DNA of 64,000 nucleotides, from the NCBI GenBank assembly GCA_902470765.1, contig CABRHW010000001.1, positions 1 to 64,000 on the forward strand, given 5' to 3'. The notes beneath the pieces were generated by a model, which saw nothing but the letters and a program-made list of their open reading frames with translations, was not told the DNA's origin and did no database searches. Made by a program: the position numbers and the translations under genes. The DNA comes from an uncultured Collinsella sp. GTDB taxonomy: Bacteria > Actinomycetota > Coriobacteriia > Coriobacteriales > Coriobacteriaceae. Within the stretch, counting starts at the first letter, position 1. Every line of letters begins with the position of its first letter. Below are positions 35,680 through 43,749 of this stretch, piece by piece.

Positions 35680-36348
35680 ATGGCAGCAGCCTATTCCCAT
35701 GTGATCTTTGATCTAGACGGTACCATCCTCAATACGCTTGAGGACCTGGCTGCCGCCGGCAACCATACCTGCGAGATGCACGGCTGGCCCACATTTGCCG
35801 TGGACGAGTACCGCTACAAGGTGGGAAACGGCATGCTCAAGCTGGTCGAGCGCTTTATGCCCGCCGAGTACGCGGGCGACGGCCGCATGTTTGAGCAGAC
35901 GCTTGCCGAGTTTAGGGCCTATTACGGCGAGCACAAGGAGGACCACACCGCTCCCTACGATGGCACGACCGAGATGCTCGACCGCCTGCGCGCCGCGGGC
36001 ATTCAGCTTGCCGTGCTCACCAACAAGGATCATATTTCGGCCGCTCCGCTTATCGAAAAGTACTTTGGCCCCGATCGTTTTGCGCTGGTGCAGGGTCGTG
36101 TCGACGCGTTTCCGCCCAAGCCCGAGGCACCCGTCACGCTGCATGTGATGGAGGAGCTGGGCGCCGACCCGGCGACCACGCTCTACGTAGGCGATTCGAA
36201 TGTCGATGTTCTGACCGGCCACAACGCCGGCCTTAAGAGCGCCGGCGTCACCTGGGGCTTCCGCGGCCGAGCAGAGCTGGAAGCAGCCGGCGCCGACTAC
36301 GTAGTGGACACCCAGGACGAGCTCGCCGCGCTGATCTTGGGCGAGTAG
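35680..36348 (+). CDS. HAD-family hydrolase, phosphoglycolate phosphatase-like
   Basis: A 222-residue HAD phosphatase. Motif I is VIFDLDGTILNT (about 8-19), motif II LAVLTNK, motif III K in RVDAFPPKPEAP and motif IV VGDSNVDVLTG; the cap is helical (type C1). The Gph branch removes phosphate from 2-phosphoglycolate, but substrates in this family are broad. GGAG with 5-nt spacing supports the ATG at 35680. It follows hypE by 126 bp; a functional link is not evident. Confidence 0.88.
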   Translation: MAAAYSHVIFDLDGTILNTLEDLAAAGNHTCEMHGWPTFAVDEYRYKVGNGMLKLVERFMPAEYAGDGRMFEQTLAEFRAYYGEHKEDHTAPYDGTTEMLDRLRAAGIQLAVLTNKDHISAAPLIEKYFGPDRFALVQGRVDAFPPKPEAPVTLHVMEELGADPATTLYVGDSNVDVLTGHNAGLKSAGVTWGFRGRAELEAAGADYVVDTQDELAALILGE

Positions 36349-36363
36349 CGAGCCGCCCACCAA

Positions 36364-36434
36364 TAAGTTGCGGTGAACTAGGGACTGTTTGCCGGCCTAC
36401 TGGCCCCAAACAGTCCCTATTTCACCGCAACTTA
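36364..36434. repeat. Family 1 palindrome, complete copy
   Basis: TAAGTTGCGGTGAACTAGGG plus ACTGTTT (36364-36390) faces its complement at 36408-36434 with one mismatch; this is the longest-armed copy (27 bp). It follows the phosphatase stop by 15 bp. Confidence 0.85.
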
Positions 36435-36472
36435 GCTGCCCCTCAACAATGGCGACACCACAGGTAGAGGAC

Positions 36473-36621
36473 GGACAGCGAGCGGGCACCAGAGCGAACA
36501 AATTGACATGAAAAGAGGACGGCATAGACCTTCTGGTCATGCCGTCCTCTTTGAATGACAAGTTGTCGCTCTGGTGCCCGCGCAGCGTCGAGCAGTTACG
36601 GCGTTTGGTAAAACGCCGTAA
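36473..36621. repeat. Composite hairpin element E, copy E3 (candidate structured RNA)
   Basis: On the plus strand: GGACAGCGAGCG, long stem (GCACCAGAGCGA / TCGCTCTGGTGC), an inner hairpin with GACC-TTCT-GGTC, CGCGCAGCGTC and a last hairpin TTACGGCGTTT/AAACGCCGTAA (36596-36621) ending 4 bp before the convergent lipoprotein stop. Closest to E4, with which it also shares GTAGAGGACGGACAGCG upstream. Confidence 0.8.
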
Positions 36622-36625
36622 CGAA

Positions 36626-37183
36626 TTAGCTCAGCATCGCATCCATCATCTCGGAGTTGACGGAGTCGTCAGCAGACCACTCGCCGTCGTCGTTGCAGGT
36701 GTACTTGAAGATAACCGTGGTCTTCCTGGGCTCGGTGGCCTTGGTCACATCGACCATAACCTGACCGGCCATCTTGTACAGCTCGTCATCGGAAGGAACC
36801 GTGTCAAGCGCAGCGACCTTCTCCTGATACTGGGTGGAGAAATCCTCGACGATCTTGTTCATAGACTTGCAGGTGATAGAGACCTCGGCGGTCGCGACAC
36901 CCTTGTCCTCGTCGACCGTCACGTCGCCGATCTTGTAGTCAAAGCCCTCGAGATAGGTCTTGGCGTACTCCTTGGGATCGATACCCAGCTGCTCGAACTC
37001 GTCGCCCGAAGCCTCCTCCAGACCAGAGAGGAAGTCGTCGCCACCGTTCTTGACCTCGTCAAACTGCGTCGTAAGATCCTCGGTGATGAGCTCCTCAACC
37101 GAAGGACCTCCACAGCCGGAAAGTACGACCACGCATGCAACCAAGACGGCCATGAGGGGCGCAAGCAGCAGCTTCTTTTTCAT
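36626..37183 (-). CDS. Predicted lipoprotein
   Basis: A 185-residue exported lipoprotein. The signal peptide is MKKKLLLAPLMAVLVACVVV with a lipobox LSGC at residues 21-24, so the mature protein starts at Cys24 anchored to the membrane outer face. The rest is acidic and alpha/beta (VEELITEDLTTQFDEVKNGG, YKIGDVTVDEDKGVATAEV), resembling the DUF5105/DUF4352-like lipoprotein folds of unknown role. GGAGG is 6 nt upstream of the ATG at 37183. It stands between element E3 and the EIIA gene; upstream is a family-free intergenic region. Confidence 0.8.
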   Translation of the reverse strand: MKKKLLLAPLMAVLVACVVVLSGCGGPSVEELITEDLTTQFDEVKNGGDDFLSGLEEASGDEFEQLGIDPKEYAKTYLEGFDYKIGDVTVDEDKGVATAEVSITCKSMNKIVEDFSTQYQEKVAALDTVPSDDELYKMAGQVMVDVTKATEPRKTTVIFKYTCNDDGEWSADDSVNSEMMDAMLS

Positions 37184-37364
37184 GTTGTTCCTCCCAATGA
37201 GCGGCACCGCGCTTCCCAGACGCGGCGCACGTTGTAATAAGTAAGCCCATACTATCCACTTATGAACGCCCTCGGCAACGCGAAGGCGCGGTCGGTTCGT
37301 TTTAGCGTCCGAACGGTTTGCAAGCCCGCCCAACGTGCAATAAAACGCTTCCCTGCGATGCAAT

Positions 37365-37393
37365 AAAAAAGGTGGCCGGAAAACCCGACCACC
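37365..37393 (-). terminator. Terminator of the EIIA gene
   Basis: On the minus strand GGTGGTCGGG-TTTT-CCGGCCACC forms a stem followed by six T; it lies 27 bp past the EIIA stop. Confidence 0.88.
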
Positions 37394-37419
37394 CTTGCAC
37401 ATCCTTTGGATGCCGCAGT

Positions 37420-37956
37420 TTACTTGCGGACGACCTTAACGATGACATCGCCGGCGGCGACAGCGGAGTCAGCCTCGACGGCGAGTTCGACGTCGGCGAA
37501 CTCGGCGGTGTTGGACACGGCCACCACGACGCAGTCCTTGTAACCAGCAGCGGCGATCTTGGCGCGGTCGATCTTGAGTATGGGCTGGCCGGCCTTCACG
37601 ACGTCGTCGGCCTTGACGAAGCCCTCGAAGCCGTCGCCGTTCATGTTGACGGTATCGACGCCAACGTGTACCAGAACCTCGATGCCGCTATCGGACTGCA
37701 GACCAACGGCGTGACCCATGGTGACGGTCACCTTACCGTCGCAGGGAGCGTAGACCAGATCGTCCTCGGGCCACACGGCACAGCCCTTGCCCAGAACCTC
37801 GCCACCAAAGACGGGATCGGGCACGTCAGCCATCTTGATGACCTTGCCCTTGACGGGCGAGCACAGCACGTCGGCGCCAGCAGAAGCAGAGATGGAGGCC
37901 GGAGCAGCGGCGGCCGCGGGCTCAGCCTTCTTCTTGAACATGTCAAACAGACCCAT
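37420..37956 (-). CDS. crr: PTS glucose-type EIIA component
   Basis: A 178-residue phosphotransferase subunit that accepts phosphate from HPr and passes it to a membrane EIIB. The phosphorylated His97 sits in VLVHVGVDTV and the stabilising His82 in GHAVG, the same 15-residue spacing as His75 and His90 of E. coli Crr. An Ala-rich N-terminal extension (residues 11-28) precedes the conserved domain. GAGGAG is 7 nt upstream of the ATG. It is free-standing; the EIIBC at 44007-45383 has no EIIA domain and could use this protein. It may also act in regulation, as EIIAGlc does. Confidence 0.93.
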   Translation of the reverse strand: MGLFDMFKKKAEPAAAAAPASISASAGADVLCSPVKGKVIKMADVPDPVFGGEVLGKGCAVWPEDDLVYAPCDGKVTVTMGHAVGLQSDSGIEVLVHVGVDTVNMNGDGFEGFVKADDVVKAGQPILKIDRAKIAAAGYKDCVVVAVSNTAEFADVELAVEADSAVAAGDVIVKVVRK

Positions 37957-38005
37957 ACGTTTTCTCCTCTTGATTAAGCGCAACGTTGTGCGCATGCCTA
38001 CAGTA

Positions 38006-38034
38006 ATTATAGTGCCAAATGGTTCAAATGCTAA
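38006..38034 (-). promoter_or_regulatory. Promoter of the EIIA gene
   Basis: On the minus strand TTAGCA (38034-38029), a 17-bp spacer, then TATAAT (38011-38006), 50 bp upstream of the EIIA start. It fits a housekeeping sigma promoter with a weak -35 box. Confidence 0.55.
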
Positions 38035-38112
38035 GGTGGGGACTCGAATCGCGAGCCCTTTCCGGTAGTGCTCGTGGGACGAGCATCTCCTTTGCATCGC
38101 GGGTCGATAAGC

Positions 38113-38696
38113 CGAGTATCGTCTGCGCAGGTTATGGAGCGCATGGAGGGGCTCTACCAGACCACGCTGGCCGAAACGCAGGAGCTGCTCGACCCCACGC
38201 AACTTGACCATGCCGCCAAGCTCATCGCGAACGCCCGACAGGTCGACATCTACACGGCTCGCACAACCTCTATCCAGCGGGAATGTTCCGCGATCGCCTG
38301 CTCTCCGCCGGTAAAAGCGCGACGTGCCACGACGGTGTCGAGGCCCAGGTGCGAACGGCGCTCGCCTCGGGTCCCGACCATGCGGCAATCGTCATCTCCT
38401 ACAGCGGCCTTGCCCCCAACCTCAAGGGCATCTTGCCGATCCTCAGCAGTCGGCATGTCCCGGTCATCGTCATCGGCACGCCTTATTGCGCGCGCATTCA
38501 CCCCGGCTTTGCCGCCTATCTCACGGTGAGCGACCACGAGAGCATGACGCATCGCATCACGCAGTTCGCGAGCCACATCGCCGTGCAATACGTGCTCGAT
38601 TCGCTTTACAGCAGCTACTTCGCCAAAGACTACGCCCGCTGCGCCGAATTCCTAGAGCGTTCATTCCCCTACACCCGCCTCCCCGGGCTCAAGTAG
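38113..38696 (+). pseudogene. RpiR/MurR-family regulator, truncated and frameshifted
   Basis: The sequence encodes the sugar-isomerase (SIS) domain of an RpiR-type regulator, but not as one frame. The first part reads MERMEGLYQTTL up to ANARQVDIYT; then the frame changes at about 38251-38257 and continues as HGSHNLYPAGMFRDRLLSAG through SYSGLAPNLKGILPIL to the stop at 38696. The N-terminal helix-turn-helix (about 80 residues) is also missing upstream. It is therefore a remnant. RpiR proteins commonly control pentose, allose or amino-sugar genes, which fits the sugar genes that follow at 40-46 kb. Confidence 0.8.
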
Positions 38697-38703
38697 CTAT
38701 TTA

Positions 38704-38930
38704 AAAACATCCCCAATGACTAACGGCCGACCTAATAACGACTTCTCGTCATTAGGTCGGCCATATCGACTCTAATAACTATTTATTCCGTAAACTCGTT
38801 ATTAGAATCTGACGCAGGAGGCCAGGCTCACATGTGGTGATTAGTCATTGGGGACGTTCTTAAACGACTAGTCAAACAAGAACGTCCCCGGTGACTAGCC
38901 ATTTAAGAACGTCCCCAAGTGCCGCATCCG
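38704..38930. repeat. Nested palindromes with GGGGACGTTCTTAAA arms
   Basis: An outer inverted repeat (AACATCCCCAATGACTAA near 38707 against TTAGTCATTGGGGACGTT near 38841-38858) encloses two hairpins, GGCCGACCTAAT/ATTAGGTCGGCC (about 38726-38763) and TCTAATAAC/GTTATTAGA. Two more GAACGTCCCC copies follow at about 38880 and 38910. It covers most of the 38697-38958 gap; no gene is seen there. Confidence 0.7.
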
Positions 38931-38958
38931 GAGCGGGGCAACGCCGCGGGTAGAGGAC

Positions 38959-39107
38959 GGACAGCGAGCGCCGCCCAGAGCGAACAAGTTGGCATGAAAA
39001 AGGCAAGGCATTGACCTTCTGGTCATGCCTTGCCTTTTGAATGACAAATTGTCGCTCTGGGCGGCGCGCAGCGTCGGCCGGTTACGGCGTTTGGTAAAAC
39101 GCCGTAA
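38959..39107. repeat. Composite hairpin element E, copy E4 (candidate structured RNA)
   Basis: On the plus strand GGACAGCGAGCG, long stem (CGCCCAGAGCGA / TCGCTCTGGGCG), an inner hairpin with GACC-TTCT-GGTC, CGCGCAGCGTC and a last hairpin TTACGGCGTTT/AAACGCCGTAA (39082-39107) that touches the stop of convergent pyrE. Same length (149 nt) as E3, with paired substitutions in the long stem. Confidence 0.8.
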
Positions 39108-39788
39108 CTAACGCACTCCGTACTGCTCGTAGTAGGCGTCGATGGCGGTCTTGAGCTCGTCATCGATGACGACCTTGCCGTCGATCTCGTGGTTGTAGAG
39201 GGTCTCGACGACCTCGGCCATGGAGACGATGCTCGCGACGGGGAAACCGTACTTGGCCTCGATCTCCTTCTGCGCGGTGGTCACGCCACCCTTGCCGACC
39301 TCCATACGGTTGAGGGATACGATCAGACCCTTGATCTCGACATCGGCAGCAGCCTTGACCTTGGGATAGGTCTCGTCGATGGACTTGCCGCTGGTGGTGA
39401 CGTCCTCGACCATGATCACGCGGTCGCCGTCCTGGGGCTCGTAGCCCAGCAGGTTGCCCTTGTCGGCGCCGTGGTCCTTGGCCTCCTTGCGATCGCAGCA
39501 GTACTTGACCTCCTTGCCGTACAGCTCATGGTAGGCAATCGCGGTCACGACGGCCAGGGGAATACCCTTGTAGGCCGGCCCAAACAGCACGTCAAAGTCA
39601 TCGCCAAAGTTATCGTGGATGGCCTGGGCATAATACTCGCCCAGCTTCTTGAGCTGATAGCCCGTCACGTAGGCGCCGGCGTTCATAAAGAACGGGGACT
39701 GACGGCCGCTCTTGAGCGTAAAGCTGCCGAACTTAAGGACGTCGGACTCGACCATAAACTTGATGAACTCTTGCTTGTAAGCCTCCAT
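39108..39788 (-). CDS. pyrE: Orotate phosphoribosyltransferase
   Basis: A 226-residue enzyme joining orotate and PRPP to OMP in UMP synthesis. The PRPP loop VIMVEDVTTSGKSIDET (about residues 121-137) and the orotate/flexible loop region with DRKEAKDHG are clear. Length is normal. GGGAG with 4-nt spacing supports the ATG at 39788. It is isolated from other pyr genes. A hairpin at 39860-39890 in its upstream region could be a leader attenuator; its last codon abuts element E4. Confidence 0.95.
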   Translation of the reverse strand: MEAYKQEFIKFMVESDVLKFGSFTLKSGRQSPFFMNAGAYVTGYQLKKLGEYYAQAIHDNFGDDFDVLFGPAYKGIPLAVVTAIAYHELYGKEVKYCCDRKEAKDHGADKGNLLGYEPQDGDRVIMVEDVTTSGKSIDETYPKVKAAADVEIKGLIVSLNRMEVGKGGVTTAQKEIEAKYGFPVASIVSMAEVVETLYNHEIDGKVVIDDELKTAIDAYYEQYGVR

Positions 39789-40256
39789 GGGTCTCCCTTC
39801 CAATAGGCGCGTCCAGCTTGGACGGGCGCGTGTGAATCCGGTTCTTAGCTTACCAGAAAGCACCTCAGCGAACCGATGCCGCTGAGGTGCCTGCCCTGCT
39901 TCTATGTGATCGCTCTCCGGAGTGTTATTAACCGTTCTCTGCACACCTCCATAGCGCTCTCGACGCCACTCCCCCGTTGAGGGTTCGTGTTTGACGTATT
40001 GAGCGCCGATGTTTTGACGCTTTGTAGGTTAAACGTTTATCCACATTGGACTGAGAGCCCTTATATCCGCTGGCGACAAGCGGTCCCATACCGTCGAGCA
40101 AACGGCGGCGTTTTGTTACTCAGGTCCTACATATGGATAATATTGCCTGTTCAGCGGCGTAGTTTATAGGCTGGGCACATGGAGTCCATCGCGGCATCGC
40201 GCATGCGCTACAATCTCAGTTAACCTGTTAACCACTCGCAAACAGCAGGAGGCCCC
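39789..40256. other. Gap between pyrE and the LacI gene
   Basis: About 470 bp without a credible gene. It contains a terminator-like hairpin (GCACCTCAGCG at 39860-39870 with its complement at 39880-39890; on the minus strand it is followed by TTTCT), and near the right end TACAAT (40209-40214) followed at once by two GTTAAC palindromes (AGTTAACCTGTTAACC, about 40218-40233), a likely autoregulated promoter for the LacI gene. The middle shows nothing I can name. Confidence 0.45.
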
Positions 40257-41267
40257 ATGCCCACACCCGGCAAGCGCTCGTCCATGCGCCAGATTGCCGC
40301 AGCGGCCGGCGTATCCGTCGCCACGGTCTCCCACGTCATCAACGGCAGTGGCCGTTTTTCCGAAGACACCCGCGAGCGTGTTGAAGCCGCCGTCGAGGAA
40401 TACGGCTACGTCACGAATATGGCGGCGAAGAGCCTCCGCATGGCCCAGTCCCGGACCATCGGCATGATCGTGCCGGACATCTCGAACGACTTCTTTTCCA
40501 AGATCGCCCTGCATGTGGAACGCGAGCTCGCCACCGAGGACTACTCGGTCTTTGTCTGCAACAGCGCCAACGACCCCGCCCGCGAGCGCGATTACTTCCG
40601 CACGCTTGCGAGCAAACAAGCCGATGGCATCATCTGCATCTCCGGCCTGCGCAGGCTCGACGGCGAATTTGTCCCCCACGGCATTCCCGTGGTCTGCATC
40701 GACCGCGCGCCCGAAAACGACCTCGGTTTCCCGCACGTGGGTTCCGACAACATCGGCGGCGGCTACATGGCAACCGAGCACCTCATCGAGCGCGGCTGCA
40801 AGAACATCCTGAGCATCTCGAGTTTTACGGCCAACTACCCCGGAAACGAGCGTCAGATGGGCTACGAGCGGGCGCTTGCCGCGCATGGGATGCCGCTGTG
40901 CCGCGACTACCAGCTGTTTGTCTCGGGCAAGCAGCCGAGCATCATCGAGTCTGAGGAACTCGTGACCGACTTCCTCTCCACGGGTTGCCCCGTCGACGGC
41001 ATCTTTGCCCATAGCGACCACGCTGCCGTGGGTGCGCTGCGGGCGCTCGTTGCGGCCGGCAAGCGCGTACCCGAGGACGTCCGCCTCATCGGTTTCGACG
41101 ATTCCGTGTACGCGCAGATCCCGACGCCGCAGATCAGCACCATTCGCCGCTTCCCCGAGCGCCTCGCGCACGAGGGATGTCAGGCCCTGCTCGCCCTGCT
41201 GCGCGGCGAGAAACCCGAGATGGAGACGCTTGTCCCTGTCAAGCTCGTGCAGCGCGCGAGCAGTTAG
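40257..41267 (+). CDS. LacI-family transcriptional regulator
   Basis: A 336-residue repressor. The helix-turn-helix is at about 10-30 (MRQIAAAAGVSVATVSHVING) with the hinge helix at about 50-60 (AKSLRMAQ), then a periplasmic-binding-protein-like effector domain (IGMIVPDISNDFF to GFDDSVYAQIPTPQISTI). AGGAGG lies 5 nt upstream of the ATG. It is convergent with rpiB and the epimerase gene; TTAA-CG-TTAA type sites, typical of LacI operators, occur upstream of the epimerase at 42787 and 42821. Ligand unknown, probably a sugar or sugar phosphate of this island. Confidence 0.93.
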   Translation: MPTPGKRSSMRQIAAAAGVSVATVSHVINGSGRFSEDTRERVEAAVEEYGYVTNMAAKSLRMAQSRTIGMIVPDISNDFFSKIALHVERELATEDYSVFVCNSANDPARERDYFRTLASKQADGIICISGLRRLDGEFVPHGIPVVCIDRAPENDLGFPHVGSDNIGGGYMATEHLIERGCKNILSISSFTANYPGNERQMGYERALAAHGMPLCRDYQLFVSGKQPSIIESEELVTDFLSTGCPVDGIFAHSDHAAVGALRALVAAGKRVPEDVRLIGFDDSVYAQIPTPQISTIRRFPERLAHEGCQALLALLRGEKPEMETLVPVKLVQRASS

Positions 41268-41507
41268 ACCGCGGATGGTAAATGGTCCCAACGTGATGCT
41301 CAGCCTATCCCCCGAGGGAGTCGGTTTCCAAAACTCGGCTGTTTCGGACGGTTTAGGGACGACCTGCTGAGTAGCGGATGGATGACAATGGAAGAAACCA
41401 CAGTTAGGCGATGTGCATGATCTCGGTCTTCTCAGGCACCCCCTCCAACACCGTCCGAAGCAGCCGAGCTTTCCTCTCGCATGCGCTCTATCCCACGCGC
41501 GATATGC

Positions 41508-41541
41508 AAAAAGCCCGCCACCACACGGGTGACGGGCTTTT
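41508..41541. terminator. Bidirectional terminator between the LacI gene and rpiB
   Basis: AAAAGCCCG...CGGGCTTTT forms a stem with A and T tracts on either side, so it can stop transcription from both strands. It begins 4 bp past the rpiB stop. Confidence 0.85.
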
Positions 41542-41544
41542 CCA

Positions 41545-42021
41545 CTACCAGCCGCGTGCCTCCTCCGCACGCACGAGCTGACGAGCCTCGATCTGGCGAA
41601 TCATATCGATGCGGCGCTGGTGACGGCCGCCCTCGAACTCGCCGGTGAGCCAGGCGTCGACGATCATCTTGGCCAGCTCGATGCCTACCACGCGAGCACC
41701 AAATGCGAGCATGTTGGTGTTGTTGTGCTCGCGTGACAAGCGAGCGGAATACGGCTCAGAGCAGGTGCAGCAACGGATACCGCGCACCTTGTTCGCGGCA
41801 AGCGAAATGCCCACTCCCGTGCCGCAGATCACGATACCGCGATCGACTTCCCCGGCCACGACTGCGTTCGCCACGGCCTCACCCGCGATGGGATAGTCAA
41901 AGCGCTCGGTGCTGTCCGTGCCGAAGTTCACGACCTCATAGCCGTACTTCTCCTGGATATAAGCCACAATGGCTTCCTTGTACTCAACCGCAACGTGGTC
42001 GTTTCCAATACCGATCTTCAT
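41545..42021 (-). CDS. rpiB: Ribose-5-phosphate isomerase B family (RpiB/LacAB/AlsI-like)
   Basis: A 158-residue sugar-phosphate isomerase. Catalytic Cys66 is in VICGTGVGIS and His9 in GNDHV; SREHNNTNMLAFGARVVG closes the active site. RpiB proteins interconvert ribose 5-phosphate and ribulose 5-phosphate, and some act on allose 6-phosphate. The next gene upstream (42091) is an Rpe/AlsE-type epimerase, 69 bp away, so the two form a unit controlled from the operators at 42787-42835. The substrate is not fixed by sequence. Confidence 0.92.
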   Translation of the reverse strand: MKIGIGNDHVAVEYKEAIVAYIQEKYGYEVVNFGTDSTERFDYPIAGEAVANAVVAGEVDRGIVICGTGVGISLAANKVRGIRCCTCSEPYSARLSREHNNTNMLAFGARVVGIELAKMIVDAWLTGEFEGGRHQRRIDMIRQIEARQLVRAEEARGW

Positions 42022-42090
42022 AAGAGACCCCTTTCCAAATCCGCTCGCGCGTGTCGCGCGCTTATTTCGTCCTAATTTGCCTTTTCGCGT

Positions 42091-42744
42091 CTAATACACC
42101 TCGCCGGCGCGCAGACGGCGCAGGCACTCCTCGTAACCGGCGTCCTTGCCAAACAGCGCACTGGTACCCAAGATGAAGCCGTCCGCGCCAATAGCGGACA
42201 GGTCGCGCACGCGCTCGGGCGAGCAGGCGCCGTCGATCATGAGCTCAAAGCCGAAACGTTCCTTAAGAGCGGCAAGGCGACGTACCTTGTCGTTCGTGAA
42301 CTCGATAAAGCTCTGGCCGGCAAAACCCGGATTCACCGTCATGACCATCACGTAGTCGCAGAGGTTCAGCATCTCCTCAACCTCGGAAATCGAGGTGTCG
42401 GGGTTCACGGCAATACCGGCGCTCTTGCCAAGAGACTTGATCGCGGCGAGGGTCTTGACCACGTAGCGCTCGGACTCCGGGTGGATGTAGATGATGTCCG
42501 CGCCCGCGGCGGCAAAAAGCTCCACCTTGCTGGCGGGGTTCTCGACCATAAGGTGCACGTCGACGAGCTTGTTAGTAGCAGCACGCACGGCCTTAATGTC
42601 CTCGAGGCCCATGGCGAAGTTGGGAACGAAACTGCCGTCCATCACGTCGCAATGGAAGATATCAATGCCGGCGGCGTCGAGCTCCTCGACGGTCGCACGC
42701 AGGTTGCCGTAGTCGGCGCACATGAGGCTGGGGCAGAGCAACAT
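42091..42744 (-). CDS. Ribulose-phosphate 3-epimerase family (Rpe or AlsE)
   Basis: A 217-residue TIM-barrel epimerase. Family motifs: FHCDVMDGSFVPNF (metal His and the catalytic Asp), VDVHLMVENP, VMTVNPGFAGQ and MIDGACSPE. The final DG(A/N/G) motif usually reads VDGGI in housekeeping Rpe; here it is MIDGACS, as in the D-allulose-6-phosphate 3-epimerase (AlsE) branch, so a special sugar-phosphate epimerase is likely. AAGGAG with 6-nt spacing supports the start. Placed with rpiB, DeoR, PTS EIIBC and a sugar isomerase. Confidence 0.88.
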   Translation of the reverse strand: MLLCPSLMCADYGNLRATVEELDAAGIDIFHCDVMDGSFVPNFAMGLEDIKAVRAATNKLVDVHLMVENPASKVELFAAAGADIIYIHPESERYVVKTLAAIKSLGKSAGIAVNPDTSISEVEEMLNLCDYVMVMTVNPGFAGQSFIEFTNDKVRRLAALKERFGFELMIDGACSPERVRDLSAIGADGFILGTSALFGKDAGYEECLRRLRAGEVY

Positions 42745-42786
42745 GGTGAACTCCTTATCTGCTCATTGGTTATCTACTCGTTGATA

Positions 42787-42835
42787 ATTAATCGTTTAAC
42801 CTGTATCTAAAGTCTGGCTGATTAATCGTTTAACC
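42787..42835 (-). promoter_or_regulatory. Tandem LacI-type operators upstream of the epimerase gene
   Basis: ATTAATCGTTTAACC occurs twice (42787-42801 and 42821-42835). Its core TTAATCGTTTAA is a palindrome centred on CG, the usual form of LacI-family sites. A GTTAAC follows at about 42841, as in the LacI gene promoter. The LacI protein at 40257 is the likely binder (inference). Confidence 0.68.
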
Positions 42836-43005
42836 ACGTTGTTAACCTACAGGTTTCTCTAGATTCACAACGTTGTCATATTTGTCTATCTAGCTGGCGT
42901 CATACGGATTCCGTACGGCGAAAAGCCGTTGTGTTCCCTAGAAAGAGGCCCCGCCATTCAGCTGGCCACCATGGGCCGTGCTCGCACGGGCGTGGGCCTT
43001 GAACC

Positions 43006-43749
43006 CTACGCCTCCGGCGTGATCAGGCGCGCATGTTGGGCGATCTTCTCGTCATAGGATTCCGCGATGATCGCCACGCCATCAAACCCAAAAGCCCGAA
43101 CATTTGAGAACTTATGAAACTTCGAGCTGTCGCACAGCACGTACACCTTATTCGAGTTCTCGCGCACGATGCGCTTCTTCGTTGCCTCCACATACGAGGG
43201 CGTCATGATGCCCCGGTCTTCGCCAATCGCGTTGGTCCCGATGAACGCCTTGTCAAAGTACAGATCGCGCAGGATCGACTCGGTCATGGAGCCGCAAAAC
43301 GAGGAGTTCACGTGGTTGAACTCGCCACCCACTACGATGAGCTGGGCGCGCGTCTCGCTCTTAATCAGGCACGCCGAGGCGTCCGTCGTGTAGATCGTCA
43401 CGTCGCGGTCGAGCAGCAGGCGCAGCAGGGCCGTGCAGGTTGAACCGGAGTCCAGATAGAGCGTGTCCCCGTCCTCAACCAGACGCAGGGCGACCTGGGC
43501 AATCTGATCCTTCTCGTTCCCATGCAAACCCGAGCGCGTCGAGATACTCACCTCGTGAACGGCCGAGACCAACTTCACCGCGCCGCCCGAAAGGTGCTCA
43601 ACCTTGCCGAGCGCCTCCAGCTCCCTGAGGTCGCGGCGCAGCGTCGAAATAGAAACGCCCGGCAGCTCCTCCTGCAGCTCAGAAATCCTCACAAGGCCCG
43701 ACTTCTGCAGGCACTCTACAATTCGCTCCTGGCGCTCATACGGGATCAT
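43006..43749 (-). CDS. DeoR/GlpR-family transcriptional regulator
   Basis: A 247-residue repressor with an N-terminal winged helix (IVECLQKSGLVRISELQEEL, then STLRRDLRELEALG) and a C-terminal sugar-phosphate sensor domain (LYLDSGSTCTALLRLL, TTDASACLIKSE, FIGTNAI, DSSKFHK). The start MIPYERQERIV at 43749 is preferred: GGAGAGG lies 8 nt upstream. An earlier in-frame ATG at 43791 would add 14 residues with a weaker site. It is in the middle of the sugar island and probably controls the PTS-isomerase pair, whose upstream region has repeated TTTTTCAT strings. Confidence 0.9.
   Translation of the reverse strand: MIPYERQERIVECLQKSGLVRISELQEELPGVSISTLRRDLRELEALGKVEHLSGGAVKLVSAVHEVSISTRSGLHGNEKDQIAQVALRLVEDGDTLYLDSGSTCTALLRLLLDRDVTIYTTDASACLIKSETRAQLIVVGGEFNHVNSSFCGSMTESILRDLYFDKAFIGTNAIGEDRGIMTPSYVEATKKRIVRENSNKVYVLCDSSKFHKFSNVRAFGFDGVAIIAESYDEKIAQHARLITPEA

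Noticed and set aside
38017..38060. tRNA-like GGTTCAAATGC and GGACTCGAATCGC strings
   Set aside because: No acceptor, D or anticodon stem can be drawn around them on either strand; the part nearest EIIA is explained as its promoter.
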